Shown here piece by piece: positions 1 through 7,697 of a stretch of DNA of 64,000 bases. Position 1 is the first letter of the stretch; every line of letters starts with the position of its first letter. The stretch comes from Jatrophihabitans sp. (GTDB lineage: Bacteria; Actinomycetota; Actinomycetes; Mycobacteriales; Jatrophihabitantaceae): assembly GCA_036399055.1 (NCBI GenBank), contig DASWNX010000030.1, positions 233,238-297,237 on the forward strand, in the 5' to 3' direction. Both the position numbers and the translations under genes were made by a program. The notes beneath the pieces are model-generated. The model searched no databases, was not told the origin of the DNA, and worked only from the letters and a program-made list of their open reading frames with translations.

Positions 1-373
1 GGTCCGCCGCGGCCAGCAGCTCCGAAAGCGGCCGGCGTGGGGTGGTCAGCGGCAGCACCGAGTTCGCCCGGCTGGTCCAACCCTGGTCGGCGTGCAGCAG
101 CCAGCCGTCAAACTCCTCCACCTCAGCCGCTCGCCAGCCCCGGCGCGCGATGCGTTCGAGCTCCAGGATCTGGCGCCGGTGCGGGGCCACCGGCCGGGCG
201 GCCACGATCGCGGCTCGATCAACGGTGACCGGGCCGTTCGGGCCTGCCACGACGGCGGTGGTGGGCGTCAGGGACGTCAACTCGCCGACCACGTCTGAAA
301 GCGGGGGGAGTATTCCGTCATGACGCCGATAACGCAGGACAATCCGCCGCCCCACGAGCTCGGTAGACAGCAT
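1..373 (-). CDS. GNAT-family N-acetyltransferase, C-terminus cut by window edge
   Basis: I translated the minus strand from the ATG at 373 to the window edge and found an open frame of about 124 residues with no stop. It begins MLSTELVGRRIVLRYR and continues with a small beta-rich SH3-like domain (VVGELTSL, then TAVVAGPNGPVTVDRAAIVAARPV). After that comes ARRGWRAAEVEEFDGWLLHADQGW and the motif SRANSVLPL, typical of the start of a GNAT domain in the actinobacterial family to which Rv0428c belongs. The acetyl-CoA binding part lies outside the window. The gene is divergent from the ferredoxin gene (76 bp apart). The substrate is unknown; the family name rests on the N-terminal pattern. Confidence 0.72.
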   Translation of the reverse strand, partial: MLSTELVGRRIVLRYRRHDGILPPLSDVVGELTSLTPTTAVVAGPNGPVTVDRAAIVAARPVAPHRRQILELERIARRGWRAAEVEEFDGWLLHADQGWTSRANSVLPLTTPRRPLSELLAAAD

Positions 374-449
374 GACCGGCATACTATGCACCGGTGGTGA
401 CGATGCACCCCTTTGGACCAGCGCTAACCCGTACCGGGAGGACCCTCCA

Positions 450-776
450 GTGACCTACGTGATCGCCGAACCCTGCGTTGATGTGCTGGACAAGGCGTGC
501 ATCGAAGAATGCCCGGTCGACTGCATCTATGAAGGCAGCCGGATGCTCTACATCCATCCGGACGAGTGCGTCGACTGCGGCGCGTGCGAGCCGGTGTGCC
601 CGGTCGAGGCGATCTTCTACGAGGACGACGTGCCCGAGAAGTGGCGTCAGTACACCCAGGCCAATGTCGACTTCTTCGACGAGCTCGGCTCGCCGGGCGG
701 CGCGTCCAAGGTCGGCAAGACCGCAGCGGACCCGGCCTTCATCATGGCTCTGCCACCTCAGGCCGGCGACCACTAG
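450..776 (+). CDS. fdxA: Seven-iron ferredoxin (3Fe-4S/4Fe-4S)
   Basis: A 108-residue electron carrier. The first cluster region is AEPCVDVLDKACIEECPVDC and the second has CVDCGACEPVCPVEAI, the pattern of actinobacterial FdxA/FdxC proteins with one [3Fe-4S] and one [4Fe-4S] cluster. The frame is open further upstream, but the GTG at 450 is preceded by GGGAGG at 437-442 and gives the family N-terminus MTYVIAEPC, so it was chosen as the start. In many actinobacteria the next gene on this strand is dapC; here dapC is absent from this position and lies at 23067. It probably supplies electrons to oxidoreductases such as cytochromes P450 (inference). Confidence 0.93.
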   Translation: MTYVIAEPCVDVLDKACIEECPVDCIYEGSRMLYIHPDECVDCGACEPVCPVEAIFYEDDVPEKWRQYTQANVDFFDELGSPGGASKVGKTAADPAFIMALPPQAGDH

Positions 777-804
777 GACCGCTGGCCGCAGCCGCGGCGG
801 CGCC

Positions 805-1620
805 TCAGTGCGCCAGCGTGGCGACCACGGCTGAGCCGCTCGCCGCGGCGTCGTCCTTCCAGCCCTCGGAATAGCTCCACCGCTTGCCCTCGTGGCGCAC
901 CGACTCCACGCCCAGCCGGTCGGCGTTGCAGACGAACCATGCCACGGTGGCCCACCCGGCGTCGGTGACGGTGACGGTCTTGCCCGCCACCGTGGGGGCG
1001 CTGACCGGGAGGTCGCGAGTCAGCGCGGCCGCGACAGCGGCGGGCTTCGCCGAGCGGTCGGGCTTGTCGAAGCGGCATGACACCCCGGCCGGGGTGTCGC
1101 CGACCAGCGCGTCGGTGATCGCCTGCGCCTGGTCCTCGTGCCGGGCGTAGGCCGAGCCGTCGGCCGAGATCTGCACGGTCTGCACCACGGTGGCCAGCGA
1201 GCCGTCCTGCCAGCCAGGCACCCGCACCAAAGCGTCCAGGAATTTCCCGGTCGCGTAGCGGACGTCGGCGATCTGCTCAGCGGTGCCCCAGCCCTGTGAG
1301 GGCCGTTGCTGCAGGATGCCCACCGAATCGCGGTCACCCTGCCCGGCCGGGATGTTGCGCAGCTTGGACTCCTGCAAGGCGCCGCCGATGGTCAGCACCG
1401 CCGCGCGTTTGGGCAACTCACGCTTGAGCACCACCCCGACGATGGCCGAGGCGACCTGGGCCTGCTCCAGCTCCAGGAAGTAGCTGCCCACGTCGCAGCC
1501 GTCAGGCTTGACCACCGACTGAGCGGCTCGCCAGAGCGTCCGGGCGCCGAAGGCCAACGCGCCCAGCACGATCACCACCACCAGCAGGGCGATGCCGCCG
1601 CGCCGCGTTCGACCCGCCAC
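805..1620 (-). CDS. Membrane-anchored lysozyme-like protein of unknown function
   Basis: 271 residues from a GTG start. One N-terminal membrane segment (about residues 9-25, IALLVVVIVLGALAFGA) with a positive cytosolic end predicts an extracytoplasmic domain. That domain contains ALQESKLRN, GDRDSVGILQQRPSQGWG and a further 40 residues resembling the lysozyme-like fold seen in actinobacterial proteins often labelled heavy metal transporter for no good reason. The glutamate in ALQES is where a lysozyme-like catalytic acid would sit. A role in cell wall turnover is possible but unproven. It lies 31 bp downstream of dapD on the same strand, and the two could be co-transcribed. Confidence 0.75.
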   Translation of the reverse strand: MAGRTRRGGIALLVVVIVLGALAFGARTLWRAAQSVVKPDGCDVGSYFLELEQAQVASAIVGVVLKRELPKRAAVLTIGGALQESKLRNIPAGQGDRDSVGILQQRPSQGWGTAEQIADVRYATGKFLDALVRVPGWQDGSLATVVQTVQISADGSAYARHEDQAQAITDALVGDTPAGVSCRFDKPDRSAKPAAVAAALTRDLPVSAPTVAGKTVTVTDAGWATVAWFVCNADRLGVESVRHEGKRWSYSEGWKDDAAASGSAVVATLAH

Positions 1621-1651
1621 CGCTTACGTCCCGTCCGATCTCGTCCCCGGC

Positions 1652-2614
1652 TCAGTTGGCGTGCAGGTCGGTGTTCAGCGCGACCCCGGCGCCGGTGCGC
1701 TGGCGCACCTCCAGGGCCCCTGTCACCGTGTTCTGCCAGAACTGCAGCCCGGCCTGCCCAGACAACTCCGCGGCCTTGCGAACAGTTCCGTCCGGCAGCA
1801 CCACTTTGGAGCCGGCCGTGACATAGGTTCCGGCGGCCACCACGCAGTCGTCGCCCAGGGAGATCCCGATGCCGGCGTTGGCCCCGATCAGGCAGCGCCG
1901 GCCGACCGAGACCACCTCCTTGCCGCCGCCGGACAGGGTGCCCATGATCGAGGCGCCGCCGCCGACGTCCGAGCCGTCCCCGACGACCACCCCGGCCGAG
2001 ATCCGGCCTTCGACCATCGAGGCGCCGAGCGTGCCGGCGTTGTAGTTGACGAAGCCTTCGTGCATCACGGTGGTGCCGGCGGCCAGGTGCGCGCCCAGGC
2101 GCACCCGGTCGGCGTCGGCGATCCGCACTCCGGCGGGCACGACGTAGTCCACCATCCGCGGGAACTTGTCGACGCCGTAGACGGTGACCGGGCCGCGGGC
2201 GCGCAGCCTGGTCCGCACCTGCTCGAAGCCGGCGACCGCGCACGGCCCGTGGTTGGTCCACACCACGTTGTTCAGCACCCCGAAGACACCGCTGAGGTTC
2301 ACCCCGTGGGGGGCGACCAGGCGGTGCGAGAGCAGGTGCAGGCGCAGGTAGACGTCGGCCGCGTCAACCGGCTCGGCCGCCAGTTCCAGCACCCTGGACA
2401 GCACCTCCGTCCGCACCCCGCGCAGCTCGTCGACCCCGGTCAACGCCGACAGCTCGGCGGGGGCGACTGCGTCAGGCGCCGCAGGCCCGAGGGCCGGGCT
2501 GGGGTAGTAGACGTCGAGGACGGCGCCGTCGGCGGCGATGCTGGCCAGGCCGAAGCCGTGGGCGAGGCCGGTGTCGGAGGGGTCGCTGAGCTGGCTCTCA
2601 GAGCTGGGGGTCAC
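1652..2614 (-). CDS. dapD: Tetrahydrodipicolinate N-succinyltransferase
   Basis: 320 residues, GTG start. Transfers succinyl from succinyl-CoA to tetrahydrodipicolinate in the succinylase route to meso-diaminopimelate and lysine. The C-terminal half shows the hexapeptide left-handed beta-helix pattern ([15 protein letters not shown], then [32 protein letters not shown]). The N-terminal half ([29 protein letters not shown]) is specific to the actinobacterial DapD family. It is divergent from dapE with 54 bp between starts, the classical dapD/dapE arrangement, so a shared bidirectional promoter is likely. Confidence 0.95.
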   Translation of the reverse strand: MTPSSESQLSDPSDTGLAHGFGLASIAADGAVLDVYYPSPALGPAAPDAVAPAELSALTGVDELRGVRTEVLSRVLELAAEPVDAADVYLRLHLLSHRLVAPHGVNLSGVFGVLNNVVWTNHGPCAVAGFEQVRTRLRARGPVTVYGVDKFPRMVDYVVPAGVRIADADRVRLGAHLAAGTTVMHEGFVNYNAGTLGASMVEGRISAGVVVGDGSDVGGGASIMGTLSGGGKEVVSVGRRCLIGANAGIGISLGDDCVVAAGTYVTAGSKVVLPDGTVRKAAELSGQAGLQFWQNTVTGALEVRQRTGAGVALNTDLHAN

Positions 2615-2668
2615 GCCGACACCCTAGTCAACCTTCACCGATCCTTCCTGGCGACTAACCTGCTGGCC

Positions 2669-3793
2669 GTGACGACAACTCCGATCCAGCCACCCGGGCC
2701 CGCCGTCTTGGAACTGAGCCGGACGGCGGCCCAGCTCACCGCCGACCTGGTCGACATCGAGTCGGTGTCCGGTGACGAGGCCCGGATCGCCGACGCGGTG
2801 GAGGCCGCGGTCCGCCGCCATGACCGGCTGTCGGTGCTGCGGCTGGGCAATGTGGTGATCGTGCGGACCGAGCTGGGGCTTGCCGAGCGGGTGGTGCTGG
2901 CCGGGCACCTGGACACGGTGCCGATCGCGGGCAACCTGCCCTCGCGGCTGGCCGAGGGCAGGCTGCACGGCTGCGGCGCCTCGGATATGAAGTCCGGCGT
3001 GGCGCTGCAGCTGCGGGTGCTCGAACTCGTCGGCGTCGGGGCGCTGGAGCCGGCCGTCGACCTGACCTGGCTGTTCTATGACTGCGAGGAGGTGGCGGCT
3101 GCCCGCAACGGCTTGAACCGGGTCGCCGCCGAGCACCCGGAGCTGCTGCAAGCCGACCTGGCCATCCTGCTGGAGCCGACGAACGGGACCGTCGAAGGCG
3201 GCTGCCAGGGCACCATGCGCGTCCAGCTGAGCACCGCCGGCCGGCGGGCGCACAGCGCGCGGTCCTGGCTGGGAGTCAACGCCATTCACCTGGTGACGCC
3301 GATCCTGCAGCGGCTGGCCGACTACCGCGCCCGGGAGGTCGAGGTCGAGGGGCTGACCTACCGGGAGGGGCTGAACGCGGTGCTCATCGAGGGCGGGGTG
3401 GCCAGCAACGTGATCCCGGACAGCTGCCTGGTAACCGTCAACTACCGTTTCGCGCCGGACCGGTCCGAAGCCGAGGCCGAGCAGCACCTGCGTTCGGTGT
3501 TCGAGGGCTTCGAGCTGAGCGTGCTGGACTCGGCGCCGGCCGCCCGCCCAGGGCTGGACCAGCCACTGGCGCGGCGGGCGGTGGCCGCGTTGGGCGGCGA
3601 GGTGGCCGCCAAGCTCGGCTGGACCGACGTCGCCCGGTTCAGCGCGCTGGGCATTCCGGCGCTGAACTTCAGCCCCGGTGACCCCAACCTCGCGCACCGG
3701 GCCGATGAGTCGGTGGAGCTGGCGCAGCTGGAGCGCTGCGAGCGACTGCTGGTGGGCTTTCTGGGCGGTCCGCCTGCCGCGGCCACGAACTAG
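2669..3793 (+). CDS. dapE: Succinyl-diaminopimelate desuccinylase
   Basis: 374-residue M20-family zinc amidohydrolase releasing succinate from N-succinyl-LL-diaminopimelate. Metal-site motifs are LAGHLDTVP (His/Asp), GASDMKSG (bridging Asp), YDCEEV (catalytic Glu pair) and ILLEPTNG. The insert TAGRRAHSARSWLGVNAIHL is the dimerisation/substrate loop. The frame is open far upstream, but the GTG at 2669 gives MTTTPIQPPG followed by LVDIESVSGDE, the family N-terminus, and is the chosen start. Divergent from dapD and followed 9 bp later by the LOG-family gene. Confidence 0.94.
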   Translation: MTTTPIQPPGPAVLELSRTAAQLTADLVDIESVSGDEARIADAVEAAVRRHDRLSVLRLGNVVIVRTELGLAERVVLAGHLDTVPIAGNLPSRLAEGRLHGCGASDMKSGVALQLRVLELVGVGALEPAVDLTWLFYDCEEVAAARNGLNRVAAEHPELLQADLAILLEPTNGTVEGGCQGTMRVQLSTAGRRAHSARSWLGVNAIHLVTPILQRLADYRAREVEVEGLTYREGLNAVLIEGGVASNVIPDSCLVTVNYRFAPDRSEAEAEQHLRSVFEGFELSVLDSAPAARPGLDQPLARRAVAALGGEVAAKLGWTDVARFSALGIPALNFSPGDPNLAHRADESVELAQLERCERLLVGFLGGPPAAATN

Positions 3794-3802
3794 GGTGACG
3801 CC

Positions 3803-4633
3803 ATGACCAATGGACGTCCTGAGGGCAAGCTGCCGGCCGAGCGGCACCGCGGACCGGTGGTGTTCCGACGCCGCCAGGTCGAGGCCGACGCCGCGACCAC
3901 CGACCAGCGGCTGTTGGACTCCGGCGGACCGACCGACTGGCTGCACACCGACCCGTGGCGGGTGCTGCGCATCCAGTCTGAGTTCGTCGAGGGCTTCGGC
4001 CTGCTCGCCGAGCTCGGACCGGCGGTCTCGGTGTTCGGCTCGGCCCGCACCGACGCCGAGCACCCGGAGTACCAGCAGGCCCGGCAGCTGGGCGCGGCGC
4101 TGAGCCGGGCCGGCTACGCGGTGATCACCGGCGGCGGCCCGGGCGCCATGGAGGCCGCCAACCGCGGCGCCTCCGAGGCCGGCGGCACCTCGGTGGGCCT
4201 GGGCATCGAGCTGCCCTTCGAGCAGCGGCTCAACGACTGGGTCGACATCGGGCTGACCTTCCGGTACTTCTTCGCGCGCAAGACGATGTTCGTCAAGTAC
4301 GCGCAGGCGTTCGTGATCCTGCCGGGCGGGTTCGGCACCCTGGACGAGCTGTTCGAGGCGCTGACCCTGGTGCAGACCCGCAAGGTGACCCGGTTTCCGG
4401 TGATCCTGTTCGGCGAGCAGTACTGGTCCGGGCTGCTGGACTGGATCAGGGGCACGATGCTGCCCGAGGCCAAGATCGGGGCCGCGGACCTGGAGCTGAT
4501 CCGGGTCACCTCCGACGTCGAGGAGGCGGTGTCGATCATCGTCGAGGCCGACGCGCACCGCTCGGCGCAGGAGCTGACCGAGGACGCCGCGCACGCCGAG
4601 TCGCGCTCTGCCGGCGCAGGCGATGCCCAGTAG
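3803..4633 (+). CDS. LOG-family protein (TIGR00730), long form
   Basis: 276 residues. A Rossmann-fold protein of the lysine decarboxylase-like / LOG family, related to cytokinin riboside 5'-monophosphate phosphoribohydrolases. Signature motifs are ITGGGPGAMEAANRGA and ILPGGFGTLDELFE (the PGGxGTxxE motif with catalytic Arg/Glu). The ~70-residue N-terminal extension (RHRGPVVFRRRQVEADAATTDQ) and the Ala/Glu-rich tail distinguish it from the shorter paralogue 46 bp downstream. It sits between dapE and that paralogue, all on one strand. The physiological substrate in bacteria is uncertain; nucleotide monophosphate base release is the best supported activity in the family. Confidence 0.9.
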   Translation: MTNGRPEGKLPAERHRGPVVFRRRQVEADAATTDQRLLDSGGPTDWLHTDPWRVLRIQSEFVEGFGLLAELGPAVSVFGSARTDAEHPEYQQARQLGAALSRAGYAVITGGGPGAMEAANRGASEAGGTSVGLGIELPFEQRLNDWVDIGLTFRYFFARKTMFVKYAQAFVILPGGFGTLDELFEALTLVQTRKVTRFPVILFGEQYWSGLLDWIRGTMLPEAKIGAADLELIRVTSDVEEAVSIIVEADAHRSAQELTEDAAHAESRSAGAGDAQ

Positions 4634-4679
4634 CGGCTCCGGCGGCGCTATGGGCCCAGCCGCCGGGCCGCGGTAGCCG

Positions 4680-5210
4680 ATGGCCTCGATCTGCGTCTTC
4701 TGCGCCTCCGCCGACGGCATCGACCAGTCCTACCTGCGGCTGGCGGCCGAGGTGGGCGCCCGGATCGGCGACGGCGGGCACCGGCTGGTCTCAGGCGGTG
4801 GCCGGGTCTCGATGATGGGCCAGGTGGCCGCCCAGGCGCGGGCGCACGGCGCTCGCACGTTGGGAGTCATTCCGCAGCACCTGGTCGACTACGAGGTGGC
4901 CGACACCGACTCCGACGAGTTGCTGGTGGTCGACACCATGCGCGAGCGCAAGGCACTGATGGACGCCCACGCCGACGCCTTCCTGGTGCTGCCCGGAGGC
5001 ATCGGCACCCTGGAGGAGTTCTTCGAGGTCTGGACGGCGGGCTCGCTGGGCATGCATCCGAAACCGGTGATCGTGCTGGACCCGGACGGCTTCTACGCCC
5101 CGCTCTGGCAGTTCCTCGAATCGATGACCGAGCGCGGCTTCGTCCGTCCGGCCGCCTGGCAGCGGCTGCACCGGGTGAGTCGGGTGGACGCGGCCTTCGC
5201 GCTGATCTGA
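4680..5210 (+). CDS. LOG-family protein, short form (cytokinin-activating type)
   Basis: 176 residues beginning MASICVFCASADGID, with LVSGGGRVSMMGQVA, IPQHLVDYEV, and VLPGGIGTLEEFFEVWT. Length and motifs fit the canonical LOG phosphoribohydrolases, including the M. tuberculosis Rv1205 type found at the same place. Paired in tandem with a longer LOG protein. In mycobacteria folP2 and gpgS lie between this gene and the DivIVA-like gene; here the next gene follows after only 81 bp and neither is present. The ATG at 4680 has a weak ribosome binding site. Confidence 0.9.
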   Translation: MASICVFCASADGIDQSYLRLAAEVGARIGDGGHRLVSGGGRVSMMGQVAAQARAHGARTLGVIPQHLVDYEVADTDSDELLVVDTMRERKALMDAHADAFLVLPGGIGTLEEFFEVWTAGSLGMHPKPVIVLDPDGFYAPLWQFLESMTERGFVRPAAWQRLHRVSRVDAAFALI

Positions 5211-5291
5211 GCGCGCGACGCCCGGTGGCCCGGGCGCCGCGGCGCCAGGGGCGTGTCGACGGTTGTCAGCCCGGCGTGCCAGGATTTGACC

Positions 5292-5771
5292 ATGTTGCTG
5301 CTCGGCTACCTGTTGCTGGCCCTGGTGGTGGCGGCGCTGCTGTTCTACGGCGTGGTGGCGCTGCTGCCCCGCGGGCTGTCACTGCCCCCGCAGCGTGACA
5401 ACCGGCCCTTCGAGCTGCCGGCCGACCGGCGGATGGTTCGATCCGACCTGGATCGGGTGCGCATCCCGGTCGGGGTGCGCGGCTACCGCTTCGCCGAGAC
5501 CGACGACCTGATCGACCGGCTGGCCGCCGAGATCGTGGTGCGCGATGAGGAGATCGCCCGGCTGCGCTCCCAGGCCGCCGGCGGCGCCGGCCGGCCGGCC
5601 GTCGAGGCCCAGCCCGAGTCGCGGCCCGTCGAGGCCCGACCCGTCGAGGCCCGGCCTGAATCGCGACCTGTCGAGGCCCGACCCGTAGGCGTCCGACCCG
5701 AGTCGCGACCGGTCGAGGCCCGACCCGTAGAGGACCGCCCCGAACCCGAGCGCTCGCAAGGGCCCGAATGA
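5292..5771 (+). CDS. DivIVA-domain-like small membrane protein
   Basis: 159 residues from ATG 5292 (the frame extends upstream to 5253, but this ATG gives a clean membrane start, MLLLGYLLLALVVAALLFYGVVALLPRG written in two parts: MLLLGYLLLALVV and AALLFYGVVALLP). One N-terminal membrane helix is followed by RIPVGVRGYRFAETDDLID, the RGYR...VDDFLD-type pattern of DivIVA N-domains, then a short coiled stretch. The C-terminus is a low-complexity array of PVEAR/PESR units, encoded by an imperfect tandem repeat at about 5612-5745. The position matches Rv1209 of M. tuberculosis. Stop and next start overlap (ATGA at 5768-5771), so it is translationally coupled to tag. Possible link to cell pole or wall synthesis (inference). 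Confidence 0.85.
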   Translation: MLLLGYLLLALVVAALLFYGVVALLPRGLSLPPQRDNRPFELPADRRMVRSDLDRVRIPVGVRGYRFAETDDLIDRLAAEIVVRDEEIARLRSQAAGGAGRPAVEAQPESRPVEARPVEARPESRPVEARPVGVRPESRPVEARPVEDRPEPERSQGPE

Positions 5772-6355
5772 CCGAACCTCACCGGATCGACGGTGACCCG
5801 GGCGCGGCCGGCTTACGCCGGTGCGAGTGGGGCGACAGCACGCCGGACTACGCGATCTATCACGACACCGAGTGGGGCGTGCCGGTGCGCGGTGACAACG
5901 CGCTGTTCGAGCGGATGACCCTGGAGGCGTTCCAGTCCGGGCTGTCCTGGCTGACGATCCTGCGCAAGCGCGAGAACTTCCGCGCCGCCTTCGCCGGCTT
6001 CGACATCACCACCGTGGCCGGTTTCGGCGAGGCCGACCGGCAGCGGCTGCTGGCCGACGCGGGCATCGTCCGCAACCGGGCCAAGGTCGACGCGGCGATG
6101 AACAACGCCCGGGCCATTCTCGACAGCGTCCCCGAGGGCCTGACCGAGCTGCTGTGGTCCTTCGCCCCGGCCGAGCATCAGCGTCCGGCGTTGCTCACCG
6201 ACGTGCTGGCGTGGACGCCGGAGTCCAAGGCGATGGCCAAGGAGCTCAAGCGACGCGGGTTCGCCTTCGTCGGGCCGACCACCGCCTACGCGCTGATGCA
6301 GGCCACCGGCATGGTCGATGACCACGTGGCCTACTGCTGGCGAGCGACCACCTGA
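5768..6355 (+). CDS. tag: DNA-3-methyladenine glycosylase I
   Basis: 195 residues. Excises 3-methyladenine in base excision repair. Motifs: RRCEWGDSTPDYAIYHDTEWG (start of family, zinc-binding Cys in RCEWG), ALFERMTLEAFQSGLSWLTIL, FRAAFAGFD, and near the C-terminus FVGPTTAYALMQATGMVDDH followed by H-x-x-x-C (HVAYC), the remaining zinc ligands. Length and motif order are normal for Tag/TagA. It overlaps the upstream DivIVA-like gene by 4 bp, as in mycobacteria. Confidence 0.95.
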   Translation: MTEPHRIDGDPGAAGLRRCEWGDSTPDYAIYHDTEWGVPVRGDNALFERMTLEAFQSGLSWLTILRKRENFRAAFAGFDITTVAGFGEADRQRLLADAGIVRNRAKVDAAMNNARAILDSVPEGLTELLWSFAPAEHQRPALLTDVLAWTPESKAMAKELKRRGFAFVGPTTAYALMQATGMVDDHVAYCWRATT

Positions 6356-6387
6356 GGAATCGGGCCCCAGCCGTGCGGCTCGCGGGC

Positions 6388-7176
6388 TCAGCGACCGCGG
6401 AAGACCGGCTTCTCCTTCTTGACGAAGGCCGCCACGGCCGCCCGGTGATCGGCAGTGGCGCCGGCGGCGGTCTGCAGGATGGCCTCGTTCTCCAGCGCCT
6501 GCTCCAGCGTGGCTGTCGCGGCGTGGTGGATGGCGTTCTTGATGCCGGCGTAGGCCACGGTCGGCCCGGCAGCCAGCCGGGCGGCCAGCTCCTGGGCGGT
6601 GGGCAGCACCTGCTCAGCGGGCACCAGCTGGGTCACCAGCCCGTAGCGCTGAGCCGTCTCGGCGGTGATGGGCTGTGCCAGCAGGGCCAGCTCCAGGGCC
6701 CGGCCCGCGCCGATCAGCCGGGGCAGCGTCCAGGAGGCGCCGCTGTCTAGGGCCAGCCCGACATTGGCGAAGGCCAGCAGGAACTTGGCCTCTTCGGCGA
6801 CGATGCGGAAGTCGCAGGCGAAGCTGAACGAGGCGCCGGCGCCGGCGGCCGTGCCGTTCACTGCCGCGATGACCGGCTTGGGCATCTGAGCCAGTGACAG
6901 CGCGATCGGGTTGTAGTGCTCCACCACGGTGCGCAGCGGAGCCGGGTCTCCGGCCTCCAGCAGCTGGATGTGCTCACTGAGGTCCTGGCCGACGCAGAAT
7001 CCGCGACCGCTCCCGGTCAGCACCACGGCCCGCACGGTGTCGTCTGTTCCGACATCTGCCAGCGCTTGGACCAGCGCGTCCTTGAGCTCGGTCGACAGCG
7101 AGTTCATCGACTCGGGGCGGTTCATCGTCAGGGTCGCCACACCGTCGGCGCGGTCGATCAGCAGCACGTCAGCCAT
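6388..7176 (-). CDS. Enoyl-CoA hydratase/isomerase family protein
   Basis: 262 residues of the crotonase superfamily. VVLTGSGRGFCVGQDLSE and AAVNGTAAGAGASFSFACD contain the CoA-binding and oxyanion-hole glycines. ALDSGASWTLPRLIGAGRALEL follows, where many hydratases have a second catalytic Glu; here the residue region reads LDSGASW, as in 2-(1,2-epoxy-1,2-dihydrophenyl)acetyl-CoA isomerases (PaaG-like) that use an aspartate. The exact substrate is therefore open between PaaG-type isomerase and hydratase. Convergent with tag (32 bp) and divergent from the DUF3117 gene. It interrupts the tag-DUF3117 order seen in mycobacteria. Confidence 0.88.
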   Translation of the reverse strand: MADVLLIDRADGVATLTMNRPESMNSLSTELKDALVQALADVGTDDTVRAVVLTGSGRGFCVGQDLSEHIQLLEAGDPAPLRTVVEHYNPIALSLAQMPKPVIAAVNGTAAGAGASFSFACDFRIVAEEAKFLLAFANVGLALDSGASWTLPRLIGAGRALELALLAQPITAETAQRYGLVTQLVPAEQVLPTAQELAARLAAGPTVAYAGIKNAIHHAATATLEQALENEAILQTAAGATADHRAAVAAFVKKEKPVFRGR

Positions 7177-7226
7177 GGCAGCAGCCTAGGACATCGGTGC
7201 CCGGCGCGGCTTTGAACCGGGCCGCT

Positions 7227-7256
7227 TTGGTCGCATCACCGGCGATGCGAGACAAT
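7227..7256 (+). promoter_or_regulatory. Candidate sigma-70-type promoter of the DUF3117 gene
   Basis: TTGGTC at 7227-7232 and GACAAT at 7251-7256 separated by 18 bp, about 73 bp upstream of the ATG. Pattern match only. Confidence 0.35.
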
Positions 7257-7328
7257 GGGAGCACACTGCCCGGTCGAACGCTGATCGGCTGACGTGATGG
7301 TGCAGTTCTTATCGCATAGGAGGCACGG

Positions 7329-7496
7329 ATGGCGGCGATGAAGCCGCGGACGGGTGATGGTCCGCTGGAAGTCACCAAGGAGGGTCGTGGCTTGGTGATG
7401 CGCGTCCCGCTGGAAGGCGGCGGTCGTCTCGTCGTCGAGCTTTCTGCTGATGAGGCAAGCGCGCTGTCACAGGCGTTGTCAGCGGCCGTAGGTTAG
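7329..7496 (+). CDS. DUF3117 small conserved protein
   Basis: A 55-residue protein starting MAAMKPRTGDGPLEVTKEGR, then GLVMRVPLEGGGRLVVELS and ADEASALSQALSAAVG. This is the DUF3117 family, nearly universal in actinobacteria (M. tuberculosis Rv1211 at the same position). The ATG at 7329 is preceded by TAGGAGG at 7318-7324, an almost perfect ribosome binding site with 4-5 bp spacing, suggesting high expression. Predicted cytosolic, with a short basic N-terminus and a beta-beta-alpha profile. Function unknown. Confidence 0.93.
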   Translation: MAAMKPRTGDGPLEVTKEGRGLVMRVPLEGGGRLVVELSADEASALSQALSAAVG

Positions 7497-7571
7497 CGGG
7501 CGCCTATCGGCCCCAGTCCAGTCCTGTGCGCACACCCGCACGGGCCGTGGCTGGGGCCGCGCTATGCCTCG

Positions 7572-7639
7572 CCGAACACCCTGCAGGCCCGAACACCCCG
7601 CAAGCCCGAACACCCCGCAAGCCCGAACACCCGGTAAGC
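7572..7639. repeat. Four 17-bp direct tandem repeats
   Basis: Units CCGAACACCCTGCAGGC, CCGAACACCCCGCAAGC (twice) and CCGAACACCCGGTAAGC run head to tail at 7572-7588, 7589-7605, 7606-7622 and 7623-7639. They fill part of the 201-bp gap between the DUF3117 gene and the aminopeptidase. No coding frame is supported here. Confidence 0.9.
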
Positions 7640-7697
7640 CCGTCTGTCGGCTGGCGCGTGACTCTCGCGCCAGTCCTGAGCTTGAAGAAGGTCCGCT

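Noticed and set aside
2624-4720. Long open frame of 698 codons on the minus strand opposite dapE and the LOG gene
   Set aside because: It is antisense to two well-supported genes, rich in Arg/Gly/Gln/His as expected from a GC-biased shadow frame, and has no recognisable motif.
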